A program made the translations under genes and the position numbers. The notes under the pieces were generated by a model. That model saw nothing but the letters and a program-made list of their open reading frames with translations, ran no database searches and was not told the origin of the DNA. A stretch of DNA of 64,000 nt, from contig NZ_MUNY01000049.1 of the NCBI RefSeq assembly GCF_002002735.1, positions 1 through 64,000 on the forward strand. The letters run 5' to 3'. Positions 1 through 8,057 of the stretch are shown here, one piece after another. Positions within the stretch are counted from its first letter, which is position 1; every line of letters starts with the position of its first letter. This stretch comes from Algoriphagus sp. A40 (GTDB lineage: Bacteria > Bacteroidota > Bacteroidia > Cytophagales > Cyclobacteriaceae).

Positions 1-519
1 TATCTAGACTCTATAATTTTGAATAGACACAATGTTACTCAAGTTGCAAAAAAATATTTTTCTAAATCACAAATTAAAGATGTATTGTTTATTCATTTTG
101 AATCCAAAATTCTTTCTGGAAGCGCTGATTTAGTTCAATATAGCCTTCCAAATAATCCGTTTCCAGTCGAATTAAGCTTCATTTCAACAAATGAAATATT
201 TTCACTAGTTTTTGAAACTTCAGAGAGCGATTTGTCTAAGGCTAAGTATTTTGCAGATTTTTTTCATAACAAAAGTAAATCACTTATAAAGGAAATGTTC
301 GACAAAATAGATCTATTAAATAATGAAATCAGAAAATTTAATTTAAAAAACAGTTTTAAATTAGCACAACATCTTTCATTAAAAGGCCCGGAAAATATTG
401 AGCTTGATTTCCGAGAATTTTATCATTATAAAAATCCTTCTTCAGACGAACAAAATACGAGCCCGACAGGGGACAAACTTCTCAACAGCGGTGGGTGGAA
501 CCCATGGAAAAAACGATAA
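1..519 (+). CDS. Unknown protein, C-terminal part (5' end outside window)
   Basis: The frame is open from the first base, so the gene starts upstream; a TTG at 19 and no ATG near it argue against a start here. I do not recognise the family. The product is rich in Phe, Lys, Asn and Ser, with a probable amphipathic helix around the KSLIKEMFDKIDLL stretch. Codon use is much more AT-rich than in genes from 1 kb onward, which suggests recent acquisition. The last 20 or so codons coincide with a copy of the intergenic palindromic repeat found at 55519-55565, so the tail (ending GGWNPWKKR) is probably repeat-derived rather than ancestral. Function unknown. Confidence 0.6.
   Translation, partial: YLDSIILNRHNVTQVAKKYFSKSQIKDVLFIHFESKILSGSADLVQYSLPNNPFPVELSFISTNEIFSLVFETSESDLSKAKYFADFFHNKSKSLIKEMFDKIDLLNNEIRKFNLKNSFKLAQHLSLKGPENIELDFREFYHYKNPSSDEQNTSPTGDKLLNSGGWNPWKKR
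459..510. repeat. Palindromic repeat copy inside the end of a coding sequence
   Basis: The bases gcccgacaggggacaaactt and the following ctcaac-agcggtgggtggaacccatgg match, with scattered differences, the repeat unit at 55519-55565 and part of the unit at 820-895. It contains two small inverted repeats (CCC/GGG and GGGT/ACCC). Here it lies in frame with the upstream gene and supplies its C-terminus and nearly its stop codon. Confidence 0.65.
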
Positions 520-1018
520 CTAAATAAGTCCCACAACCTCTCCTCTGCGTAGTCAATTGTCTTTTAGTGTTAAGGTTCTATAGACGCTAGGTGTAATTTG
601 TAAATAAACCCTTACTGGGTTGAGGTTCTGAAGACGCTGGGTGGGATTTGCAATTCCACCCTTTTATATTTTGGAATTTGTAATTCCATTTCCCACAAGT
701 TCAACCCCCTTCGGGGTTGTTGTGTCTGTTCCTGATTTCAGTTTCCCTAGGTTTCACCTAGGGCTATTGAAAGGTTCGATCCTTTCAGGATCGTTAATTT
801 ATTCCGTCAATGTTTCCAATTCCCGACCCCTGACAAGGGGTCAAACTTCTCAATAGCCGCGGGTTGTTGGGTGAGCTTGTCGAACCCCAACCCGTGGGCA
901 TCGAAATGACGAAATATATCGCACGACCCTAAAAGGGTCGAACTCCAACATAGCCCACCGTTTTTGGTTCAACTCAGTTTACCAACCGAGGGCTATGGGA
1001 ATGAATTCTTTTCCTCAA
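520..1018. repeat. Composite intergenic repeat cluster A
   Basis: About 500 bp without a credible gene, filled with short inverted repeats. They include gttcaacccccttcggggttg near 699-719, ccctaggtttcacctaggg near 744-762, ttcgatcctttcaggatcg near 775-793, gacccctgacaaggggtc near 824-842, cgaccctaaaagggtcgaac near 925-944, and a wider stem whose arms are atagccca near 951 and the complement ggctat near 992. The same elements recur in the same order at 55391-55625, and related ones at 53716-54060. They could form RNA stems downstream of the flanking genes. Short open frames across them look like shadows. Confidence 0.7.
572..666. repeat. Two diverged direct repeats, 50-bp spacing
   Basis: The segment 572-614 (aaggttctatagacgctagg, then a tgtaatttgtaa stretch) recurs at 622-666 (gaggttctgaagacgctggg, then a tgggatttgcaa stretch). 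The second copy carries ggatttgcaattcc-like palindromes, and another ggaatttgtaattcc follows at 673-687. It belongs to repeat cluster A. Confidence 0.55.
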
Positions 1019-2407
1019 TCACTTCACCATCTCGATTGCCCTTTCCATCACCGGATCTCTTCCGGCAAGCAGATCTTCAGCGGTTGCAATTACTTTGACA
1101 TCTGGAATTATTCCCCGGTTTTTATCCATTGCAGGATCCAAGTCAGCCATGTGAAAACCCATTCTAGGAACTCCCAAATCAATTTTGGAATGGGGTAAAG
1201 TGAGAATTGTAAAAAAGCCACTGCTATTCACTTCGGCACCGCCAGGAGTCTCCTCTCCTACGAATGTCGCCCTTCTGTCGGACTTCACCCGGGAAGCAAA
1301 TTCAGTAGTCACAGAGAAACTTTGACCGTCAATCAGAATGATCAAATTGCCCTTGAAGGCGTTTTTATAAGGTTTTTCAGTTTTGGTTGGGGCCATGGTA
1401 AAAAGATGAATCCCATCTTTTTCCTTGGAAAAGGAATTAGCCATACGGAAAATCTTGGACGTATAGTTTCCAAAATCGACCTTTTGGTTTGGTTTGGTCG
1501 TCACAAAGTCATAGTAATCAAACTTATCCATAGCCAAGTATTTGTAGAGTTCGATGCCGAACTTTTCAGATCCCCCTTCATTTCCTCGGAGGTCAAGGAT
1601 GAGGTTTGAAGCCCCTTCTTCTTTCAGAGTTTCAAAGGAGTTTTTCAATAACTTCTTGAAGTCAAGTCCATCCTCATCGGAAAAAAACCAATTGATATCT
1701 AAAACGCCGGTTGAGCTATTGATCATTTTGAAAGTATTCGGCTCATCAGCTTTTTTGTAGGCTACTTCAATCTGATCCTTCGTGACGCCTTTTCCCGCCC
1801 ACTTCGTGATCTTTCCTCCATCCGCTAATTCGACTGTGTAGGATTCACTCACTCCATATTCAGTGGAATAATAGGCTGCAAAATATCGGTTCAACTGGTA
1901 GTATTTTCCACCCAAACTTTCTCCGTCACCATAGGTCATTCCAGAAAGGAGATTCTTCTCGATAGATTCAATCGACTCGCCATTAATGGCCTTCACTTCA
2001 GCAAGTACCGGTGCTTTATCATCTCCGAAATGACTGAGAATCTTAACGCTTTGCTGATCGAAATACAACCGAAGCGGAAAGAGTTGATCATCAAAGAATC
2101 CGTAATGCTGATCTCTGCCTTGTACAATCCATTTGATATGTCCGTCTTTTAGATCCACCAAAATTGGCCTGAGCAGTTTGTAAAATTCTCGCTGGGTTTT
2201 TGGAGTCGAAATCTGAGATTCAACAGCTTTGAAATGGTTTTCAAAAGTCTGCCGATCCGTATATCGGTACAATTCAGGATGGAATTTTTCCAGGCTTTCC
2301 CGGAAAATCCGGAGATCATCCCGCATTTCTTGAGGTTGCAATTCCTGAGCGGTGAGATTGGTATTCCAAAGGAAAAGGCCAACCAAAAGCAAGAGTAAAT
2401 TTTTCAT
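1019..2407 (-). CDS. Secreted S41-family (tail-specific type) peptidase
   Basis: A 462-residue protein with an N-terminal signal peptide (MKNLLLLLVGLFLWNTNLTAQ). The C-terminal half has the S41 peptidase fold: NLILDLRGNEGG near residue 270, and the nucleophile region DGQSFSVTTEFA near 360 followed by FVGEETPGG. The usual PDZ domain is not obvious; the region before the catalytic core instead resembles the N-terminal domain of interphotoreceptor-binding-like S41 proteins. The family cleaves C-terminal ends of peptides in the periplasm or outside the cell; the substrate is unknown. It is transcribed alone, toward repeat cluster A, and the region of 145 bp upstream separates it from the divergent kinase gene. 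Confidence 0.85.
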   Translation of the reverse strand: MKNLLLLLVGLFLWNTNLTAQELQPQEMRDDLRIFRESLEKFHPELYRYTDRQTFENHFKAVESQISTPKTQREFYKLLRPILVDLKDGHIKWIVQGRDQHYGFFDDQLFPLRLYFDQQSVKILSHFGDDKAPVLAEVKAINGESIESIEKNLLSGMTYGDGESLGGKYYQLNRYFAAYYSTEYGVSESYTVELADGGKITKWAGKGVTKDQIEVAYKKADEPNTFKMINSSTGVLDINWFFSDEDGLDFKKLLKNSFETLKEEGASNLILDLRGNEGGSEKFGIELYKYLAMDKFDYYDFVTTKPNQKVDFGNYTSKIFRMANSFSKEKDGIHLFTMAPTKTEKPYKNAFKGNLIILIDGQSFSVTTEFASRVKSDRRATFVGEETPGGAEVNSSGFFTILTLPHSKIDLGVPRMGFHMADLDPAMDKNRGIIPDVKVIATAEDLLAGRDPVMERAIEMVK

Positions 2408-2474
2408 AAGTAGGATTTTCCTTCAGAGATGGGGAAGTTACCCAGGAGGTTGCTTCGAAAAATCCTTTTACCCC

Positions 2475-2490
2475 TCACATAAACATGTGA
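2475..2490. promoter_or_regulatory. Palindrome TCACAT-AAAC-ATGTGA, candidate operator
   Basis: A perfect 6-bp inverted repeat with a 4-bp spacer, 63 bp upstream of the kinase start. The same palindrome, less one mismatch, lies in front of the response-regulator gene (5549-5564), and degenerate copies lie at 6389-6404 and 6580-6595. Binding by the LuxR-type regulator is inferred from this distribution only. Confidence 0.45.
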
Positions 2491-2552
2491 TTTAATCCGC
2501 TCAAAAATTCCTTTTTAGAGCTAAAGGATTAATTTTAGGGACTTTGCATGAG

Positions 2553-5546
2553 ATGAAAAAAATCCTTTTCCTCCTTCTTTTTCTACTTGTGGTCAAATCA
2601 GTATTCGCTGAGACCAAACGCTATTTTGTCACCCGTTTTGGAACAGCTGAAGGATTGACTTCCAATCAGGTCTTGACTGTTTATAAAGACAAGGATAACT
2701 ACCTGTGGATTGGAAGTCACAATGGCCTGCAGCGGTTTGACGGGAGAAAATTCATGACTTACCAAATCGACAGCCCCGAGCGTCAAACTACCCAATCTGT
2801 TTCAGAAATTTTAGTGGACTTAAAGGGGAAAATGTGGCTTCGGGTGGGCGACGATTATGGAATCTACATACCTGAAAAACAACTTTTCACGAAATTCCCA
2901 TTCGAAAAAACTCAAGACCGCTTCCAGGGTGAATCCCTTTGGATGGACAGCAAGGGCAATCTTTTCGTGATCGTCAACCACAACAAATTGCTCTGGATTG
3001 ATCAGGAAAACCAAATCATCACTGACAAAAATCTGCCTATTCAACTTCCGGACGGCTGGCGACCCCGCTCCATTTTTGAAGACAAAAACGGGCTCTATTG
3101 GATCAGTTGCGTTGAGGGTATCAGTGTATTTGATCCGAAAAACTCCGCTGTTTATACGCGCAATTCCAATCCTTTGGGGCTGGAGGTACTCAAAAATCCA
3201 GCGTTGAACTCCGTATTCAATTATTATGAAGATTCTGAAGGTATCGCTTGGATTAATTACTGGTCGCCGGATGAAAAGCTGATTTCCTACGATCCAAAGA
3301 CGCATGCCTGGAAAGATCACAAAAGCGAGCTTTCACCTCCGACAACCAATTATCAGGAAGCCTATGGAAATCTTGAATTGCCCAACGGGCAGCTTTGGAG
3401 GTATGGCATTCAGACCTTGGCGGATTTTGACCGGAAATCAAAAAAATTCACTCCGCTGATTCAGAGCGACATCCGATACGACAAAATCTCCAAAGTAATC
3501 TGGGACGATGCTGGAGGGATTTGGCTTGCGACAGACTCCGGATTGTATTTCCTGCATTTTGATACTCCCAACATCTTTTTTCTGGAGAGGGATACCAAAG
3601 AGGGAAACTACGAATACCAGGCAATCGAAGAGGTAATCCACCGGGGAGATACTAGCGTGTGGCTGGGAAGCTGGGGAAAAGGACTTAGTGCATTCAAACC
3701 CATGACCGGTGAATTGAATTTGGATTGGATTTATAGGAGTGCCCCTAAAGCAATCGAGACACTTCAAGTGTGGGACATTCACCACGACAAAAAACGAAAT
3801 CTCGTATGGGTTGCCTTGCAAAAAGGCCTCATTCAAGTCATAGAACTTGATTCCAAAAAAGTACACTTTATCTATCCTGAAGCCTTTGAAGGATCGACCA
3901 TTCGCACCATTGCTCAGGAGGATCAGGGAAACCTGTGGTTTGGAACACAAAACGGGAGCATCATCAAGTACGAGGGAGAAGGAATTCTGGAAACCAATTT
4001 CAAGAGAATTAGAAAATTCCAGGGACGCATTCCACAAATCTTGATCAGCAAAGATCAAAAACTCTGGGTGACCACCACAAATGAGGGCGTTTATGTATTG
4101 GATCTTCAGGAAGGAAAAATCCTCCGCCATCTGGACAATTCTATTTTGAATTCAAATACGACTGAGAAAATTCTCCAGGCAAACGACAGCACATTCTTGA
4201 TTGGTTTTGAGCTTTTGAACAAGTTCAAGGTGAATACCAACCAAAATGAAATTTTCTCCTATTCGGATGGGCTGGTCAGCAATACCATTTTGCACATGCA
4301 GTGTGACTCCAATGGCTTGGTTTGGATATATACTCCAAATGGGATGACTCGATTTGATGTCAATACCAATACCTTTTACTCCTTTGGGAAAAACCACTTC
4401 TTCTCAACAATCCCGGGAGACGGCCGAAGCGGAACGCGTTTTTCCAATGGTGAATTGGCCTTTGTCAGCAATAATGGGATCATGATTTTTGATCCAAGCC
4501 AATTTGAGCGAAACCTCACTCCTCCTGTTCCATCGATTACCAGCATTGAACTTTTCGGGCTGTACATCGGGGATGGTTCTTTGGATTCATTGAAAAAAGA
4601 ATTCACTTCAAGGGAAAACAGCCTGACCTTTGATTTCAATATTCTGAACTTTCCAATTCAGGACAGATTCACCTATTACTACCGGTTGGTTGGTGCAGAC
4701 CCGGAATGGATCGAAGCCAAAGGCAGTTTTCAGGCAGTCTATTCCCTCCTACCTCCCGGAGAATATCGGTTTGAGGTGAGAAGTGCCAATGAGTCCGGGG
4801 TGTTTTCAGAACCGGCTGTTTTCAGTTTTGAAATCAAACCCAGCCTGGTTCAGACTTGGTGGTTCAAAGCACTTTTGGGATTGATTTTCATCGGAATAGT
4901 TTACCTCATTTACCGAATGAATGTCAACCGGATTTTGGCAGTCGTCAACCTACGAAGCAGATTGGCCAGAGACCTTCATGACGATATGGGATCTACGCTG
5001 AGTACCATCAATATTCTCAGCTCTATGGCCAAAACAAAAATCGGAACCGATCCTGCCAAATCCAGTGAGTACATCTCCAAAATCTCTGAAAATAGTCAGC
5101 GAATGATGGAAGCCATGGATGACATTGTCTGGAGCATCAAGCCCCAAAATGACACCATGGAAAAGCTGATCGCCCGAATGCGGGAATTTGCCAACGAAGC
5201 CCTGGAAAGCAAGGATATTCTGTTTAACATGGAGATCGACGAAAAAGTCTTGGGGATGAAACTCAGCATGGATGCCCGTCGGGATCTGTTTTTGATATTC
5301 AAAGAAGGCATCAACAATGCAGCAAAGTATTCCAAGGCCACTCGACTGTTAATTTCCTTTGAATTGGAAAAAAGTATCTTCATTATGAAGATCAAAGACT
5401 ACGGTGTAGGCTTCGACCTGAATGATCTGGATGATGGTAATGGATTGGAAAACATGAAAAAACGTGCTGCCAATCTGAACGGAACACTGACTATCAACTC
5501 TAAACCGGGTGAAGGAACGGAATTGATCTTGAACATTACCCTGTAA
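2553..5546 (+). CDS. Sensor histidine kinase with beta-propeller and Y_Y_Y domain
   Basis: I chose the ATG at 2553 (MKKILFLLLFLLVVKSVFA signal peptide) over an in-frame TTG 9 bp upstream, giving 997 residues. Order of parts: signal peptide (1-20), a long periplasmic region of Reg_prop propeller repeats (about 25-660, with repeated YLWIGSHNGL/WLATDSGL-type blades), a Y_Y_Y domain (about 690-755), one membrane helix near 768-788, a HisKA_3 domain with phospho-acceptor His near 807 (RDLHDDMGSTLS), and a HATPase domain ending with GVGFDL and GEGTELIL. There is no receiver or AraC domain, unlike the hybrid systems of Bacteroides. It probably phosphorylates the LuxR-type regulator encoded next, about 70 bp downstream. 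The ligand is unknown; relatives often sense glycans or other outside signals. Confidence 0.92.
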   Translation: MKKILFLLLFLLVVKSVFAETKRYFVTRFGTAEGLTSNQVLTVYKDKDNYLWIGSHNGLQRFDGRKFMTYQIDSPERQTTQSVSEILVDLKGKMWLRVGDDYGIYIPEKQLFTKFPFEKTQDRFQGESLWMDSKGNLFVIVNHNKLLWIDQENQIITDKNLPIQLPDGWRPRSIFEDKNGLYWISCVEGISVFDPKNSAVYTRNSNPLGLEVLKNPALNSVFNYYEDSEGIAWINYWSPDEKLISYDPKTHAWKDHKSELSPPTTNYQEAYGNLELPNGQLWRYGIQTLADFDRKSKKFTPLIQSDIRYDKISKVIWDDAGGIWLATDSGLYFLHFDTPNIFFLERDTKEGNYEYQAIEEVIHRGDTSVWLGSWGKGLSAFKPMTGELNLDWIYRSAPKAIETLQVWDIHHDKKRNLVWVALQKGLIQVIELDSKKVHFIYPEAFEGSTIRTIAQEDQGNLWFGTQNGSIIKYEGEGILETNFKRIRKFQGRIPQILISKDQKLWVTTTNEGVYVLDLQEGKILRHLDNSILNSNTTEKILQANDSTFLIGFELLNKFKVNTNQNEIFSYSDGLVSNTILHMQCDSNGLVWIYTPNGMTRFDVNTNTFYSFGKNHFFSTIPGDGRSGTRFSNGELAFVSNNGIMIFDPSQFERNLTPPVPSITSIELFGLYIGDGSLDSLKKEFTSRENSLTFDFNILNFPIQDRFTYYYRLVGADPEWIEAKGSFQAVYSLLPPGEYRFEVRSANESGVFSEPAVFSFEIKPSLVQTWWFKALLGLIFIGIVYLIYRMNVNRILAVVNLRSRLARDLHDDMGSTLSTINILSSMAKTKIGTDPAKSSEYISKISENSQRMMEAMDDIVWSIKPQNDTMEKLIARMREFANEALESKDILFNMEIDEKVLGMKLSMDARRDLFLIFKEGINNAAKYSKATRLLISFELEKSIFIMKIKDYGVGFDLNDLDDGNGLENMKKRAANLNGTLTINSKPGEGTELILNITL

Positions 5547-5548
5547 TT

Positions 5549-5564
5549 CCACATCAATATGTGA
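5549..5564. promoter_or_regulatory. Palindrome CCACAT-CAAT-ATGTGA, candidate operator
   Basis: This lies 2 bp after the kinase stop codon and 49 bp before the regulator ATG. Five of six arm positions pair. It is the second strong copy of the motif seen at 2475, which suggests that the regulator gene has its own control site. Confidence 0.42.
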
Positions 5565-5613
5565 TTGAGAAGCAACCTATTACCCGCTAATTTTGAATTA
5601 TCAAACCAATGCC

Positions 5614-6246
5614 ATGATAAAGCTGCTGATATACGAAGACAATGCCCAACTACGGGAAGGATTGACAATGCTGATTGACGGCAGTGAGGGATTCAATGTG
5701 CTTGCGGCTTTCAGAAACTGCTCCAATGTGGTGCATGAGGTCAAAACCTACCATCCGGACGTCATCCTGATGGATATTGATATGCCGGGCGTAAATGGAC
5801 TGCAGGGACTTAAACTGATCAAGGAAATCAATCCGGATGTGAAAGTGCTGATGTTGACTGTTTTTGACGATCATCAGAATATCTTTAAAGCCCTTCAAAA
5901 TGGTGCAAATGGGTATATTCTGAAGAAAACACCTCCCGCCAGACTGCTAGAATACATTCAGGAAGCCTCCACCGGAGGAGCTCCAATGACCGCTTCTGTA
6001 GCAGCGCAGGTATTGAAGATGTTTTCTCAAATGAATCTGCCAGCCGATAAGAGCTACAACCTATCGGAACGGGAAAAAGAAGTCCTTCAACTACTGGTCA
6101 ATGGCTACTCCTACAAAATGATCGCTGCCGAAATGTTTATCGCCATGGACACTGTCCGCAGTCACATCAAAAAGATATACGAAAAGCTTCATGTCAATTC
6201 CAAAAGCGAAGCCGTGGCAAAAGCCTTCCGGGACAAGTTGGTCTGA
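5614..6246 (+). CDS. NarL/FixJ (LuxR) family response regulator
   Basis: I chose ATG 5614 (MIKLLIYEDNAQLREGL) because it matches the normal start of receiver domains; an upstream in-frame TTG would add seven non-conserved residues. The 210-residue protein has a receiver domain (1-120) with acidic residues ED near 8-9, the phosphorylated Asp near 54 in ILMDIDMP and the switch Lys in ILKKTPP. A GerE-type DNA-binding domain follows at about 145-205 (LSEREKEVLQLLVNGYS). It is the evident partner of the kinase upstream. The TCACAT-N4-ATGTGA palindromes nearby are candidate binding sites. A terminator follows. Confidence 0.93.
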   Translation: MIKLLIYEDNAQLREGLTMLIDGSEGFNVLAAFRNCSNVVHEVKTYHPDVILMDIDMPGVNGLQGLKLIKEINPDVKVLMLTVFDDHQNIFKALQNGANGYILKKTPPARLLEYIQEASTGGAPMTASVAAQVLKMFSQMNLPADKSYNLSEREKEVLQLLVNGYSYKMIAAEMFIAMDTVRSHIKKIYEKLHVNSKSEAVAKAFRDKLV

Positions 6247-6282
6247 TTTTTAGTTTAAGGGCTATTTGAATATTCTAGATTA

Positions 6283-6320
6283 GGCCTGCAAGGTTTTCAA
6301 AACCTGGCAGGCCTTTTTTT
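6283..6320 (+). terminator. Rho-independent terminator after the response regulator
   Basis: Stem GGCCTGC-A-AGGTTTT pairs with AAACCT-G-GCAGGCC and is followed by seven T residues. It ends the kinase/regulator transcription unit. Confidence 0.8.
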
Positions 6321-6388
6321 GGTATCCGCTTTTTTGCAGAAATCACATCACATCTTTTTCGAGATTCAATGGATCAACCTCCTATTTT

Positions 6389-6404
6389 TCACCCATTTAT
6401 GTGA
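6389..6404. promoter_or_regulatory. Degenerate copy of the TCACAT-N4-ATGTGA motif
   Basis: The right arm ATGTGA is intact and the left arm is TCACCC (four of six). It lies 57 bp upstream of the small secreted peptide gene. Another right-arm copy (ATGTGA with AAAC spacer, as at 2475) lies at 6580-6595, about 100 bp before the sigma factor gene. Confidence 0.3.
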
Positions 6405-6461
6405 TTTCATGAGTCTGATTTTCAGGACAAATTTGTAAAGTCACTTTTAAATCAAATTCTA

Positions 6462-6632
6462 ATGAAAACCTTTTGGAAACTCATACTGATTCTTTGGGGA
6501 ATAACCTTTTCCACCAGCGGTGCTGAAGAGAAAACCAGTGCAAAACCCTGCGTCAGCTGCACAGCCATGGTGCAAAAAACCACACAAACATGTGATGTCG
6601 TGGAAGCAGCCCAGGCCCACTCCATCACGTAA
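6462..6632 (+). CDS. Small secreted cysteine-containing peptide (56 aa)
   Basis: An ATG at 6462 opens a 56-codon frame ending at TAA 6630-6632. Residues 1-20 look like a signal sequence (MKTFWKLILILWGITFSTSG), and the mature part of about 35 residues has three cysteines (KPCVSC near 29-33 and QTC near 44) and many Thr, Gln and Ala. I do not recognise the family. It sits between the two-component pair and an ECF sigma gene, 65 bp before the latter, and carries a copy of the regulator palindrome both upstream and inside. It could be a signalling or structural peptide. A non-coding transcript or chance frame cannot be excluded. Confidence 0.5.
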   Translation: MKTFWKLILILWGITFSTSGAEEKTSAKPCVSCTAMVQKTTQTCDVVEAAQAHSIT

Positions 6633-6696
6633 ACAGTAGTATCAACCAAGGCCCTTTTTGAAATGAAACCAACTATTTCCAATTCTTTACCTACCC

Positions 6697-7278
6697 ATGA
6701 AAAAGCCAATGGTGAATCCCGGAGCGGTTCAACTCCTCCACTCAAACAGCATAGAACATTTATTTTTTGGATGCTTGGATCAAAATCCAAAAATCCAGCG
6801 TGAACTTTTTGATCGGCTGTCTTCGAAGATGCTTTCTCTAAGTCTGAGATACATCAAGGAGACAGCCGCCGCTGAGGATGTTTTAATTATTGCCTTTCGG
6901 AAAGTTTTTGACCGAATAGGTCAGTTTCGACAGCAGGGAAGTTTCGAAGGCTGGATCCGCCGGATTGTAGTCAATGAGTGCCTGATGTATTTGGAAAAGC
7001 AACGAAACCTCTACCGGGAAATCGGCCTGGAACGGATATATCCCGAAGCAAATCAAGCGAGCCCTAGTGATAATCTGGACTGGGAAGATCTGACAAAAAT
7101 GCTTCAGTACCTTCCCAAAGGCTACCGAAAAGTATTCGAATTGTTTGCTCTAGAAGGCTTGAGTCACGAGGAAATTGCCAGAAAATTGGAAATCTCTGAA
7201 AACACGTCCAAGTCCCAACTCTGCCGAGCCCGGATACAATTGCAGCGTTTGCTTCATTTCCGAACTCTCAAAAACTGA
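6697..7278 (+). CDS. ECF-type RNA polymerase sigma factor
   Basis: 193 residues with sigma-70 region 2 at about 33-105 (KETAAAEDVLIIAFRKVFD and GSFEGWIRRIVVNECL) and region 4.2 at about 130-185 (LPKGYRKVFELFALEGLSHE, then EIARKLEISENTSKSQLCRAR). It directs RNA polymerase to a subset of promoters. No anti-sigma gene (FecR-like or zinc-binding) follows, which is unusual; the next gene encodes a lone receiver protein. The starts at 6697 and at codon 5 (MVNPG) are both possible. Confidence 0.93.
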   Translation: MKKPMVNPGAVQLLHSNSIEHLFFGCLDQNPKIQRELFDRLSSKMLSLSLRYIKETAAAEDVLIIAFRKVFDRIGQFRQQGSFEGWIRRIVVNECLMYLEKQRNLYREIGLERIYPEANQASPSDNLDWEDLTKMLQYLPKGYRKVFELFALEGLSHEEIARKLEISENTSKSQLCRARIQLQRLLHFRTLKN

Positions 7279-7502
7279 TTCTGCGAAAAAAAATACCCCT
7301 GCAATTTGCACAGTTGCGATCTTCCCTCCCATGCCTTCGGTAGTTCTGATAGCATATGTTTTCTCAAAATCCGGCAAAATCAAACTGCTATTTGATATAT
7401 CAATGGAATTGGAATAAATAATGTTATCAAATTTTTACTTGGGTAAATCCAATTTTTTATGCTAAAGCCAATACTTTTGTGGCTTAATCCGGAGACAATT
7501 TT

Positions 7503-7934
7503 ATGGCAGTTTTTAAGGTTGGTGAAGTTTTTTTGGTAGATGATGATGCAATTGTTAGAATGGTCGCCAGCAAAATTCTCAAAAGCATTGATTTCAATAA
7601 TGCGATATCAGCTTTTGAAAATGGCCAATTGGCAATAATGGAAATCACCAGAAGGTTTGAAAATGACGAGTTAAAAAACACTGCTGAGCCGATCCTTATA
7701 CTGTTGGATATCAATATGCCAGTAATGGATGCCTGGGGGTTTTTGGACAAATTCACGGAAATGGATGAGGAAATCAAAAAGAACTATTTTATATGCATCA
7801 TTACCAGTTCGATCGATAGTAACGATCGAGCTTTAGCCTTTTCCTATCCAGATGTCAAAGATTACATTACCAAACCCTTGTCAGGTAAACATGTAATCGA
7901 CTTACTTTCCAAGCATGAGCTTTACGAAAAGTAG
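7503..7934 (+). CDS. Single-domain response regulator (receiver only)
   Basis: 143 residues forming one receiver domain: acidic pocket VDDD at 13-16, phospho-acceptor Asp near 69 in LLDINMPVMDAWGF, Ser/Thr in CIITSSID, and Lys in YITKPLSG. No output domain follows, so it probably acts by protein contact, like CheY or the response regulators of phosphorelays. The receiver carries an insert near residues 50-60 (RRFENDELKNTAE), a form common in Bacteroidota single-domain regulators. A -7-like TACTTTTG lies at 7472-7479. No kinase is adjacent. Confidence 0.9.
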   Translation: MAVFKVGEVFLVDDDAIVRMVASKILKSIDFNNAISAFENGQLAIMEITRRFENDELKNTAEPILILLDINMPVMDAWGFLDKFTEMDEEIKKNYFICIITSSIDSNDRALAFSYPDVKDYITKPLSGKHVIDLLSKHELYEK

Positions 7935-8001
7935 AAATAGCCCAATCGAATCTAACTAAACCAAAGAATTTGGGATCGTAAGGTTGCATTTTTGAAGAAA
8001 A

Positions 8002-8040
8002 AAACCTCTGCCCGAATCAGACAGAGGTTTCGATCGTTTT
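8002..8040. terminator. Bidirectional terminator between convergent genes
   Basis: AAACCTCTG and CAGAGGTTT form a 9-bp perfect stem with an 11-base loop (8002-8030). It is flanked by an A-run on the left and a T-rich stretch on the right, so it can serve both the receiver gene and the lipoprotein gene on the other strand. Confidence 0.75.
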
Positions 8041-8057
8041 AAAAACCTAAAAACCGG

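Noticed and set aside
770..795. GGTTCGATCC-like sequence reminiscent of a tRNA T-arm.
   Set aside because: No acceptor stem, D-arm or anticodon arm can be drawn around it, and the same sequence recurs as a palindrome in cluster C.
3438..4130. A 230-codon frame opposite the kinase propeller region.
   Set aside because: It is fully contained in a gene with clear domain order and shows no conserved motif; treated as a shadow.
7279..7502. A short plus-strand frame after the sigma gene that could encode an anti-sigma peptide.
   Set aside because: It overlaps the sigma gene out of frame, has no membrane helix or zinc motif, and looks like a shadow.
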